From positions 807,355-871,354 of the forward strand of contig NW_006767443.1 in NCBI RefSeq assembly GCF_000264995.1: a DNA stretch of 64,000 bases, read 5' to 3'. Under the pieces are notes generated by a model, which worked only from the letters and a program-made list of their open reading frames with translations, had not been told where the DNA came from and ran no database searches. The stretch comes from Punctularia strigosozonata HHB-11173 SS5 (lineage: Eukaryota; Basidiomycota; Agaricomycetes; Corticiales; Punctulariaceae). Both the position numbers and the translations under genes were made by a program. Of the stretch, positions 45,799 through 56,792 are shown piece after piece (position 1 is the stretch's first letter; each line of letters opens with the position of its first letter).

Positions 45799-48700
45799 TC
45801 ATTGCGTCGGCATGGGTGGCGTAGGCGGTAATGGTAGCGACGGTGGTGGCATAGGTGGCGGTTGGGCAGCAAGCTTTCTCCGTCGCTCACCGACCTGCCA
45901 GATGACATCCTTGAGCTCCTGCACGACGTCCCCACCTGGCCCCCACTTTTCTCTGATTCCCTTTTCTCCTGCCTCCGCCTCCTCTTCCACCATCGCTATC
46001 CCCAACCCACTCAACCCCTTCTCCCTCTGCGCCTTTGCCAACTTGATCCTCTCCTCGCGAGACAGCTTCGACCGTTCCCTATTGAACGCGCCCACCGAGA
46101 CCGCCTCCGCCTCGAACACCTGCTCCGCGCCACCCAACACCCCTTCCTCCGCTTCCTCCTCAGGCGGCGCCGCGTCCTCGACCACCGCCACGTTCTCCAG
46201 CACCGCACCGAGCAGCGACCCAACCGAATTTTGATATTCGCCCGATAGGTGCCTATCGCTGTCGTCCGAGCCCGAGCCCGTATCGGGCGCGAGCAGCGGC
46301 ACGTCATCCGCGTCCTCGTCCGGGCCCGCACCTCCCTCGTCATCCCGCGCCGCCGCGTTCTGCGCCGCAAGCGCGTCTAACAGCCGTTCGCGCCCGCGCT
46401 CGCACTCCCGGAGCGCGAAACCGAGCTCGCGCCGGAGCCGGTCGTACGCCTTGAGCGCCGGCGCCTCCTGCGGCGGCAACGGCGAATGTTGGGCGCCCTC
46501 CGCCTCCGTCTCTCCTTCCACGTCCGATGACGTTCCCGACGCCGCGTCCGCGTCCGCACCGTCGCCGTCGCGCAGCGCCGCGACGCATCGCTCCAGGTGT
46601 GCCCTCGCATCCGCCAGCGCAGACGACATCGCGTCCACATGCTGCGCAAAGCGCGCCATATGGGACGGCATCGGCGCGAACCCGACCATCTGCTGCACCG
46701 TCCTCGGCTCGCGCCACGCCCCGGACGCCGCCCGGGCCAGATTGATAGGCGCGTCGAGGTCGAACGAGGTCATGCGCGAGTGCGGCGCGCTCGGCGTGGC
46801 GGGCGAGAGCGGCGCGACCGCCGGGCTCGGCGTGGCCTCCCGCATGCGCCGGCTCTCCGCGTCGTCGAGGGCTTCGCCCAGTCGCGCGGCGGCGTCGACG
46901 AACGTGGACGTCAGCAACGCCATCACGCTCCGCACGTCTTCCCAGTACGCCTGCGCCTCCGCGCCGCCGTCCCCGTCCTCGTCGTCGACAAACTGGTCGT
47001 GCGGTTCGTCGAACCTCAGTGCGAGCAGGTGGGCGCAGGCGTACCGCTTGGACGCGAGCGCGGCCTGGACGGCGTGGTGAAGCGCGTGGAGCGAGAGCGG
47101 GTGCGCGCCGCCGCGCTGAAGCGTCGTGAAGCGCGACGAGGATCCGAGCCCGAACGAGTCTCGTTCTCGGCCTGACGGCGGCGACCCGAGGCCGTTCGTG
47201 GACGACGAGGAATGCATACCGAGCGCAAGCGCCTCGAGCCCGCCGTACCGCCTCCGCCTCCGCAAGTTCATCGCCGCGGCACCAAAGTGGTCTCTCGGCG
47301 ATATGTCGACCGCGTCTTCTTCTTCCTCCGGATCGTCCTCGCCTCGCTCTTCCTCGCGGCCGACCGTATCGCGAGCGTGCGTGCCGTCCTCCTCGCGCAC
47401 CCCAGGCAGACCCCTCGCCGGCGTGGCAGGCGCGCTCTTCACAGATTCGTGCTTCGCGAGCGGCGAGCCTAACAACGCGCTCATATCCGACCTGTGCTTC
47501 TCCCGTATGCTCATCCGCTGCTCTCGGCGGTGCGGCAAGCTCCCCGACCGTGCGAGGGCACTGTAACTGCCGTTCCACGTCGATCGCTTGTCGATCGCGG
47601 GCGTAGATATCGGCCTTGCGCGTCGTTCGGGCGAGAGCGGAGAGAGCTGCGGCGACGGCGGGGCGTACATCTCCGCGAGCTGGGCGAGCTCCGCGGGCGC
47701 GGTGAGCGCCGAGAGCAGCCCGCGCACCTTCTCGCACTGGCTCGCGGTCGTGTGGAGCGAGGAGTGGAGCGCGACGCGCAGGGGAGAGAAGGTGGGCGAC
47801 ATGGAGGGGGAGGAGAAGGAGAAGGAGAAACGGTTGTGCTGCGAGTTGGAAAGAGAAAGCGAGGCGCGTTCGTCGGATTCGAGGATGGCGAGAGCTTCGT
47901 GCACGCATGAGTCCCAGAGGGCACCGGCGGATATGAGCTCGTTGAGGGCTTGGATGGTCTGTGGAAAAAAAGAATACCGTGGTGAGATGGCGCGTGTATA
48001 CGCGTAGACGTGGGTAGACATACGGAGGCGGTGGTGGATTGGCGGGCGCGCAGCTGCGCCTGGATCTGCCTCGACACGCGGACTTGCGTTTGCTGCAGCA
48101 ACTGGAGCATCTCGTTGAGTAGCACCTCCGATCGCTCCAGCACTTCTTCGACCTGTTCCGGCATCTGCAACAAAGACTCACAACACCGATCCAACAGACC
48201 CTGCAACAGAACCAACGCCCGTCCGGACTGCTCCGCCGTCCACTGGGCAAACTCAGGCGTACGCCGAACAAGCCTCCCCAGCGTCCACGGCATCTCCCGC
48301 AACTCGTCCGGATAGTATACGATCAGCGCGACGACGCCGCACGAGAGCGCGATCGTGTACACGTGCGCCGCCGTGGCGAAGCACGCCGTCGCGCTCAACG
48401 CCGTCGCCCACCGACCCCGATCTTCCTCATCCCACGTCGGCCGGCGGAACGTCGCCCTCGCCTGCCGCATCCGTGGATACCAGTACACCGCGCCTGCGCC
48501 GATCACCAAGGCGAGCGCGACGGGGTAAGCGTGCGCGGCACCCGCGAAGCAGGCCGCGGCGCCGAGCGCTTTGGTCCACCGATCGCGGCCTCGGTCTTTC
48601 CACGCGGGAACCCGGGCTCGGATCTGGCGCAATCGCGGCTGGCAGCGCGCGGAGAGGGCGAGCGCGAGGCAGAGGAGCGCGGCGGCGTGCGCGTGCGCGG

Positions 48701-50538
48701 CGCCCGCGAAGCAGGCCGTCGCGCCGAGCGCGGTCGCCCACTGCCGCCGATCGTGTTCCGTCCACGCCGCCACGCGCTGCCGGACCCGCAGCTGCAGCCG
48801 GTCGAGGTCGGGAGAGAAGTGGGTCCCCAGCGCGGCGGCGACGAATCCGAAGGCGATCCGGTACGAACGGAGGGCGGCCGCGAAGCAGGCGGCGGCGCTG
48901 AAGGCGCGCGCCCACTGGGCGCGGTCGTGCTCGTCCCAGGAGAAGGCGATGTATCGCGATGCGCGGGAGGGGAGCTGTGCGAGCTCGGGTTGGAAATAGG
49001 CGCCGAGGGCGAGCGCGAGAGAGGAGAGCGCGATGGTGTACGAGCGCGCGGCGGCGGCGAAGCACGCGGTGGACAGCAGCGCGGTCGTCCACTGATGGCG
49101 GGCGTGATCGTCCCATGTCAATCGAATTTGGGGCAACGAGCGCGTTCTCAGCTGCCGTGACAGGGAAAGGAGTTCCGGCTGGAAGTGGGCGCAGGCGGCG
49201 ATGGCGGCACAGAGGAGTGCGGGACGGTATATGCGTGCGGCGGCGGCAAAGCAAGCGGTGGCAATGAAGGCAGTTGCCCACTGCTGGCGGGCGTAGTCGT
49301 CCCACGTGAGCGTGAAATGCCAAGGGAGTCGTTGCAGACGTTGAGGGAGAGTGCGCAGCTCCGCCTGGAAGTAAATGCAGAGCGTGACGGTCGAACAGAG
49401 GAGCGAGACGCGGTATATGTGCGTGGCGGTCGCGAAGCACGCCGTCGCGGCGAAGGCTGTCGCCCATTGTTGCCGGGCGTGGTCGTCCCAAGAGAGGTGC
49501 GCGCTCCAGCGTATCTCTCGTAGCCTTCGAGGTACGGCCCGCAGCTCGGGCTGAAAGTAAACGCAGGCGGCGCCGGCGAGGCAGAAGAGCCCGACATTGT
49601 ACGTGCGCGCGGCGGCAGCGAAACATGCCGTGCAGACGAGCGCGGTGGCCCATTGCCGACGGTCGGGTGCGTCCCACGTGGGTGCGCGCGCGAGTTTCCA
49701 CGGTGGGGCGCGCCGAAGCCGTTGCGGTAGCGATCGAAGCCAGGGCTGGAAGTACACGAGGAGGGCGAGGGCGAGCGACAAGCGGGCGATGGCGTATGCG
49801 CGCGCCGCGGCGGCGAAGCAGGCGGTCGCGACCAGGGCGCGGGACCATTGATGGCGGTCGTGGTCGGACCACGACCAGGAGAGGTGAAAGCGAGGCGTGT
49901 TTTGGCTTCTGGTGTTTCGTCTGCTGTTACTTGAAGTTGCAGTCGCGCTTGCGGTGAAGTTTTGTGGGGTTGCATCTTCACGCGGTACAGGCGCATGAAC
50001 GGGCACGGGTGTAGGTAAGGTAGGCGTTTCGAAGCGTAGACGACCCGGTACAGGAGGTAATGAGGGAGAACGCGTTCGTGGCGAGTGAATGTGTGGAAAA
50101 GAGTGACGAAGGGGATGCGGGGAGGGCGTGATGGCGGTGGAGAGCAGCGAGGACGAGATCACGTCGTACTTAAAGCGTTCCGCGAACTCGGTTCGGTGCG
50201 ACGCCGTGAACGTGGACGCCGCCATGTCCTTGATAGCCTTTCGATCGTATATGAGCAAGAAAGAAGGTAGTGCGGAGCACGGAAGCACGACTGACCTCGA
50301 GGAGATGTAGGATCGTGACCGAGAGCCGGTACGCCTCGTCCACCTCGTCGTCGTCTAGGTCGTCGGGCACGAAGTCATGCGACGCGCCGGGCATGATATC
50401 TGCGCGCTCGCCCGTTTCTGCGAGAGCGGTCAACATGAAAGTCGGTCCCGAGGGTGTGACAGCGCCTCCACCATCAAAGCGCGCCGTACCTTTAAGATAC
50501 TCGCCCAGAGGATGGTCCTCGAACACCGCCTGAGCCAT
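45799..50538 (-). CDS. Vezatin/myosin-binding-domain protein with nine-fold repeated membrane module
   Basis: Three exons (50296-50538, 48024-50237, 45799-47958) give 1538 residues, well above the several-hundred-residue proteins I recall for this family. The N-terminus has DIMPGASHDF and, across the first intron, FAERFKYDVISSSLLST, both typical of basidiomycete proteins annotated with a myosin-binding (vezatin-type) domain. Residues about 198-731 are nine repeats of 54-66 residues, described separately. The rest has TIQALNELISAGALWDS, LRVALHSSLHTTASQC, HPLSLHALHHAVQAALASKRYA, and RRELGFALRECERGRERLL. These are the conserved C-terminal blocks, separated by long acidic and Pro-rich linkers. 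Vezatin-like proteins link membranes or organelles to myosin, and yeast Inp2 does this for peroxisomes. The role here is inferred from that. G+C is very high in the last exon. Divergent from the Kre9-like gene. Confidence 0.88.
48290..49890 (-). repeat. Nine tandem membrane-hairpin repeats within the vezatin-like gene
   Basis: Each unit reads roughly W-D-(D/E)-H-x-R-x-Q-W-A-x-A, then the core ATACFAAAAR-x-Y, a 20-residue hydrophobic stretch, and YFQPELRxLPxRL. On the plus strand the core recurs as GCGAAGCA(C/G)GC near 48379, 48547, 48707, 48882, 49060, 49250, 49434, 49618 and 49816, so spacing is 160-198 bp. Units differ in linker length but keep TACFA. Each could form one or two membrane crossings. 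The array lies wholly inside exon 2. Confidence 0.92.
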
Positions 50539-51154
50539 TGGTCGTGTGGTTTCCAGGTAAATGTGGCGATCAAAAGAGGAGACAGAGAGACAGAGGAATG
50601 TTCCAGAGGGGAAGTAAACGGGTATATAAAGTAGAAATAGAGTCGGTGAGAAACGTCAAGGGCAGGAGGAGGAACGCTGAAATGGGGAGCGGGGATGACC
50701 GAGGGAAACGCGTCTGGTCAAAGACTAACCATTGTCTCCGCGACCGGCGACCGTGGCATTTGATGTCAGCGTGGAGAGGTCAGCGCTTTGTCGCACGCAT
50801 TGACCAGGCACTGATTGAACCCTGATTGCGCCTGGCAGACTAAAGCGGAGTCTAGGACTATTTACGGCACAGCATGCGCGGTGATTCTGTCCGCCGTGCG
50901 ACCCGACACGTGCCCGACCAGCCCTTCTCCTCTTGCCATTCTGCACGAGCGCGCGCTCCTTGCACCGCTCCCGCTACCACCGCCGCTCGTTACATCTGTC
51001 GCTCCTTGGCACCCCGCCTCACAGGACCGTCCTCGCGTCCTGTGCGTTTACCTGCTATAAATCCGTCTCATATCGCTGACACGCACTTTCCAGCCCTTCT
51101 ACTTCAGCCTAATACCCCAGAGGTTTCACCACCAGAAAAACACTTCAAGTAATC
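50539..51154. promoter_or_regulatory. Divergent promoter region with a TATA box for the Kre9-like gene
   Basis: 616 bp separate two divergent starts. TATAAAT at 51056-51062 lies about 95 bp before the Kre9-like start codon and is the likely TATA element for that gene. No counterpart is seen for the minus-strand gene. Confidence 0.6.
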
Positions 51155-52206
51155 ATGTTCTCCCGCATCGCCGTCGCAACTTTTTTCGCCTCCGCCCTCC
51201 TCGCTGCCCGCGCGGACCCGAACCCGTCCGAGCCCGGCCCCGGCGACGTGTTCAACCAAGGCGCGAGCTGCCCCATCGCCTGGGACGCCGATGCGTCCGG
51301 CACCTGGAAGGAGATGTACATCGAGCTCATGACCGGCGACAACTTCAACATGGTGCACCTCACCAGTTGAGTCACGTTACTCTCTTCTCTCATCGTCGCT
51401 TTTCGTCTACGCCGATGCGATTGGCGCCCATGTCGTCCGGGGACATGATGCCGCCATCAGCGTGTGCCCCCATCAAATCAAATTGAATGTAGCATACACA
51501 CGTGCTGACGGGCGCTATTTGATTTTCCCTCTGTATAGCCGTGGCGAAGGTTGACGGGACCGACGCGAGCAACGCCTCCCTGACTTGGACATGCCCCGAG
51601 GTTCGTTCCCATCGTTACCACTCCCTCCCTCCCTGGATCTCCCGCTAACCTTCCTCCTCCCTCTCACACCAGGTCACGCCCAACTCCGCGATTTACTTCT
51701 ACCAATTCCGCTCCCCGGCGTCGTCCACGACCTACTGGACGACCCGTTTCGCGATCGCCTCCGCCTCCGGGCAGACTACGACCCCGACGAACGCGACCCA
51801 GCCCGGCACGGGCGACGCGATCCCCTGGGGCACCGGCGCCTTCGTCGACCCCACGCTCGCCACCGCCGCGCCCGACCTCTCCTCTTCTTCCAACTCCACC
51901 ACGGTCTCCTCCGGCGTGACCACCACCGCCACCGGAAGCGGAAGCGGAAGCGGAAGCGGCGGCGTGGCGTCGACCACCGCGTCTTCGAGCTCGGCGAGCA
52001 TCGCAGCGACCGAGTCCGGCGCCGTCTCGACCGTGCCGCACTTCAGCTCCACCGCAGGTGCCTCCGGCGCCGGCTCCGCATCCGCATCCGGCTCGGGCGC
52101 TTCCCCGTCGACGACCGCGGACGCATCCGCCGCCGGCCGCGCCGGTATCAGCATGCTCGCTCTGGGCGGCACCTCCGCGCTCGCGTTCGCGCTCCTCGCC
52201 CTCTAA
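51155..52206 (+). CDS. Kre9/Knh1-like GPI-anchored cell-wall protein
   Basis: Three exons (51155-51365, 51539-51600, 51673-52206) give 268 residues. A signal peptide (residues 1-20, ending ARA) is followed by an Ig-like Kre9/Knh1 N-terminal domain: VFNQGASCPIAWDADASGTW, MTGDNFNMVHLT, and after two introns NSAIYFYQFRSPAS. A 110-residue Ser/Gly/Thr-rich stalk follows, with GSGSGSGSGG. A small-residue cleavage region and a hydrophobic tail (LALGGTSALAFALLAL) end the protein, as expected for GPI attachment. The family supports beta-1,6-glucan assembly in yeast, and mushroom members are abundant wall and hyphal surface proteins. The first intron is 173 bp, far longer than the others here. Confidence 0.9.
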
Positions 52207-53541
52207 GCAGGCGCCGTAATATCGCAGTCGTCTTTTTTTTTGGGATCGTTCGTTTCTTAACGTCGCGTCACGAGCTGATTGATGATGGGACATGTGTATA
52301 CATCCTCACGTACCTCTCACACCGACAACGTACTTGTCATCGCCACCGGATATCGATCACTTATTTAATTGGTCCATGTGTCGGAACGCTCTTCCCGTCT
52401 CGCGGGCGCTCGTGAACATCTTACTGGTTTTCTCTTTGTCGAGTTTGGATGGCATCTTCTTTAATCCAGTCATACATGAATATGATCTCTGAACGCACAG
52501 GTTTGCAAGCGTTGGCTTGTGTTCGGTCACTGAGGCGTGAGCGTTTTTAGGACCCTCTCCCAAAGCCTCCGATGCCAGCCATTCGTCAGTCTCCACAGTC
52601 AGACCTCTCGACGCGCAATGAAGACAGTCGTTCACGTAGCAATTCGGAATTGTCCCACCCGGACACAGGGATCCGGGTCTCGCGCCAACTCACCCAACCG
52701 CCGGGACTCTGGAAACGGATCGCGCACGTCCAGCTTCTCCTAGTTTGATGCATAACAAGTCGGCTCAAGCTGAGCACCATACTTGACTGCAGGCCTGGTC
52801 GTTCGACCTGCACTCGGGCGCGTAGATACCCCGGCCGCAGTGGTCCTTTGTGATATCAACAACTACTGGTGAACTCGACCTCGGGAATCGTTAGACCGCT
52901 GACCGTCGACTGCGGCTACACCTCCGACTCTCATAGGCTCCAAAGCGCTCATTTACAGTACTGGGTATACGATGCAATCGGCCCACACTTACGACAGTGA
53001 GCGGCCACTGACCGACCCTGCGATGCTCTACGACGTTACGACAACTGCGTGACGGACCGCATCGGTTCGATTGCCCCCCTCGCGCTGCAAGTACTGGTGA
53101 AGCCGGCCTGTGGAATTTGTATCAAGCTCAACTTGGGCTGATTGCCGCTTCTCCGACTGCGGTTGGAACTTCGAGGATACCGATACGCCCACCGCATCAG
53201 CGGGTACTGTACCATGACTCCGGTCTGACTGAACGACGGGCGCCACAGACTAGACACGTCAACACGGCATACGTACACGTTGAAATCGCTCCATCCTCTC
53301 ATCGGTGCCGCTGTTTATGCGCTGAGTTACACTGGCAGTGGTATAGACAGGCAACCCGCACCTTGAACGTGCCTATGCCTCTGCTTCACTTTGAGGTTGG
53401 ACTGCTACGCAAAAACGGAGCACCACTGTCATCTCATCGACGATAGAATCTAAGCCTTATGACCTTCGCTTCCAACTGATGATGACGTGATGTGCTACAG
53501 ATATCATCCAAGGTTAACGTTATTGGGCGGCCGGCCATAAG
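52207..53541. other. Intergenic, nothing recognised
   Basis: A 1.3-kb stretch before oxidase B. Frames on both strands are short and lack splice support. Confidence 0.45.
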
Positions 53542-53548
53542 TATATAA
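53542..53548 (+). promoter_or_regulatory. TATA box of oxidase B
   Basis: TATATAA lies about 72 bp before the start codon at 53620, matching the heptamer upstream of oxidase A. Confidence 0.65.
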
Positions 53549-53619
53549 GCGAGGATGTCGAATTTCGATGTTCGTTCTTGCATCCTACGGCCTTGCTCCT
53601 CAATTGGGCTCAGACCACC

Positions 53620-55644
53620 ATGGTGTTGCTAGTATTAGCCATGCTCCTCGGTGGAAGTGTAATACTCGAAGGCCGATCCTCCAGTAACGCGGGGTCACCC
53701 TCAACTGCCTGCAGCAAGATCGAACAGTCTGTTTCATCTACTTCAGCAGTCTTCTATCCTGGTACGTTGCTGACCCCTTCCCATCGATGACTTGCGAGCT
53801 CATAGACGGTTCGACAGGATCAAGCCAATACCAGGCCGACGTGTCGCATTGGGTAAGCTCCAGTTCCGAGAATTCCAGCTGCAGTGTGCAACCGGGAACA
53901 GCGGCGGATGTCAGGGTCATTGTGTGTCGTTCCTTATGCCTGAATGCTCTCATGATATTGACCGTTTCTCTGCTAGCTTCAAGTTCTGTCCGTCACAAGG
54001 ACCCCTTTCGCCGCGAGTGACCTTTGCCTCTCTATTGTTCTGTGTTGTAACAGATGACGTTTCAGGTCAAAGGAGGAGGTCATTCGTATAATCAGGAGTT
54101 TTCGTCGACACCGGGAGTTCAAATCTCAATGAGCTGGTTCAATGAAGTCGTATACGATGCTTCCACGTCGTCGGTGTCGGTTGGGAGTGGCCTGATATGG
54201 GACGACGTATACGCGGCTCTCATCCCTCTTGGGGTGAACGTTGTGGGAGGTCGTTCTTCGGGAGTTGGGGTGGCTGGACTGACTCTGGGTGGTGGTGCGT
54301 ATACATTCGTCAGCCTTTTCTTTTGTTTAGTGACCAACGTCGCACAGGATACTCCTATTTGTCGAACCAGCACGGTTTATCTCATGACAACGTCCTGGGA
54401 TATGAGGTTGTAGTACCCTCTGGTACCGTCGTCAACGTCACTGAGAATGCTTATCCGGACTTGTTCTTTGCGTTGAGAGTGAGTCTCGGTCATGTCGTAA
54501 GGTTGTAATTTTATTCGGGCTCATTAAACTGTCAGGGAGGCTACAACAACTTTGTGAGTCAAATCCGAGTCCATACACGACACATGCTTACTCTGCACAC
54601 GGGTCTTAGGGCATTGTCACACAGTTCACGTTGCGGACATACCCTCAAGGTCCAGTATGGGTGCGTACGTCTGTTTCGAATTGCGAACCACGTTGGGGCT
54701 CACCTAAAGCTAATAGGGAGGTATGGTAGTATACTCGGCGGTGCACGTGGAAGAGGCTACTGCAGCTGCGGCAGCATTTACCTCCGTGACCGATGCGAAC
54801 GCAGAGCTAAATTTTGTATACGCATGGACCGCGGGGCAGGTGAGGCAAACGACATCAGTGTACATTTCCTTCGTCTGAACCGACATTATGATGTAGCTCA
54901 CTGCGACAGCGGTGCTATTTTATAATGGTCCGACCCCGCCTGCCGGCATTTTCGATCGGTTCTTGGATATTCCCGCAACAATTTCGGACGTTTCCACCAG
55001 AAATTTCACGTCCATGGTTCTCCTCAGCCCGGACACACCTCATGCCAGGTAAACCGTCGTGAACAAACCAGCATATCGTTTGATGTCTCAAAGCGGTCAT
55101 AGAGGACGGTTCGGAACCGTCCCCGTCATCAAGTATTCTGACAAGTTCTTGAAAGCCGCCTTGAACGAGACCGTGGTGAGGATTGTAAATCTCCTACCGC
55201 GGTTGCGTTCACTGAACGTATTGATCTCAGTTCTGGGGTACTGCACTCGCTCAGATAGATCCCACTGCTCAACACGTGTTCATCATGGAGCCCTTTCTCC
55301 CTTCCGTGCTATCGCATGGCGCAGCGTCAGCATATCCCGTCACGCGGGAAATTACCTTCCTTCCATCGCTGTTGCAAGCATTCTACACAGACCCGGCCGC
55401 GAACCAGATCTTTCAGCGCGCGATGCAGCAATCAACGGCTTACCTTCACGACGTAGCCATCGACATTGGAGATTCCCTACCGTTCGATAGCAAATATGTT
55501 GTTGTTTACGGCAACTACGCAAACGCGGAAACTCGTGTTGAAGACATCTATGGGGCAAATTTGGATAGACTGAGGGTAATCAAGCAACGTTGGGACCCGG
55601 AGAACGTGATGGGACTTACCGGCGGTTGGAAGATAATACCTTGA
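53620..55644 (+). CDS. Secreted BBE-type FAD-linked oxidoreductase (copy B)
   Basis: Eleven exons (53620-53761, 53818-53921, 53977-54012, 54066-54294, 54348-54478, 54536-54553, 54610-54660, 54717-54839, 54897-55048, 55103-55175, 55231-55644) give 490 residues. Apart from exon 1, all ten other exons are the same length as in copy A. A signal peptide begins MVLLVLAMLLGGS. KGGGHSYN supplies the flavin-linking His, GVGVAGLTLGGGYSYLSN follows, and the C-terminal WDPENVMGLTGGW is the BBE signature. Intron 3 must use a GC donor (GCGAGT at 54013), since no GT donor keeps the frame. Copy A has GTGGGT at that site. Permease 2 lies 11 kb upstream in the opposite orientation. The start at 53620 is the Met that gives a clean signal peptide. 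Confidence 0.92.
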
Positions 55645-55899
55645 CTCGCGAGATCAACATTGTACTCTACTAGCAAATGCTACAGCACCTTTTTTGACTG
55701 ACTGCAGGCTGCGGAATGATTCATAATTCGTGATGCATCGTGCAGCCCTCTATATTTGCCTTCGTTTGGGTACATGTATCATGCGCTTCGCGGTGCGTCG
55801 CGGCAGGTGTCATGCCTTGCGCTCAACCTCATTACCGTCTTGGAACACTAGCGATCGGTCTTTTCGACGCCTGAGACAGTCTGCGTTAACGTCTGTGCA

Positions 55900-56569
55900 T
55901 TGAACTCTGCTGGCTAGCGCTACTCACTGTCTCGCCAACATCAACGAATATCGAACCTTTGAAGCCGGAATCACACCAACGTTCGAGTAAGCTCTCCCAA
56001 ACGCGTTCATTGTCTACCAGTTTGCTGGTCATGACGACCAGTTCCATCATGATGCAATCGTCACCGACCGCTTCGCTGATCAGCGGGCTTTCCGTCTTGA
56101 AGCCCACGATCCTACAGCTGGAGAATAGCTTTAGTATGCAATCCACATCCTGGTGTGCGGTCCTGCAGCACCACCCTCAAGTCGATGCTCTGGTCGTCAC
56201 GCATGGCGTGGACACCGCACTCTTAGATGTGCTGACGGTTCGAAGTCAATGCATGACCGCATCGACACCCCTCTGCTCCCGAACCTCACCGCTCTAACCT
56301 TCAAGGACGTCAATCACGATCCCGACAACCAGTCGGAGTCGCGAGAGAGGAATACCCTATTCGATGCTTGCCTCAAACTCGTGGACAGCCGTAACACGGG
56401 AGAAGCTCGAAAGCACGGCGGGTCGACACCTATTCAATCGATCGTCTTCAAGAACTGCCTTTTCAAGGAGACGGTACAGGAGCGTTTGAGGCTATTGCGA
56501 GAGAGTGTGCTGATGGTGGGCGAAGGTAGCTACATCTGCCACGGGAACGGAGAGCGTACGCTTCTGTGA
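55900..56569 (+). pseudogene. Relic of an F-box/LRR-type gene, C-terminal part
   Basis: Two frames carry related sequence. The first has VLKPTILQLENSFSMQ, the second has LPNLTALTFKDVN and IQSIVFKNCLFKETVQERL. They correspond to ALKPTVLQVETFDYPY and SITFKDCTLQKDC in the minus-strand gene at 43392-45091. No F-box or start is present, so it is a fragment. It begins about 255 bp after oxidase B and may have moved with it or been copied nearby. Confidence 0.5.
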
Positions 56570-56792
56570 TTGGAATTTTATTTACATCTGTGCAAGACTA
56601 GGTATCGTATTGATGGATCCTTACGTGTCAGATCTTACAGATGTAGCTTGCTATCATCGTGAGGTTCGCCCAACGATTATTGAGAACGTGACGATGAGAG
56701 TCCGAACGGTCGGATTCGTTCCGCGTTCGCGGCCGGTAGCTCATCGCACCCGACGCAGGTCTTTGCGCTACCACCGTGTTACTTATTCATAA
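56570..56792. promoter_or_regulatory. Upstream region of the thioesterase-like gene
   Basis: About 220 bp between the F-box relic and the next start codon. No distinct motif was recognised. Confidence 0.35.

Noticed and set aside
47511-48024. Extension of the vezatin-like exon 2 frame beyond 48024
   Set aside because: The frame runs on by chance. Splicing at GTATGT (48018-48023) into 47958 joins conserved family blocks in phase, whereas the extension is low-complexity.
46340-48271. 643-residue minus-strand frame full of Arg and Gly
   Set aside because: It is a shadow frame over the vezatin-like gene, created by high G+C. It has no domain or plausible composition.
48427-49872. Second long open frame opposite or shifted to the repeat array
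   Set aside because: Repeats of 160-198 bp keep other frames open too. Only the frame with TACFA cores matches membrane-protein composition.
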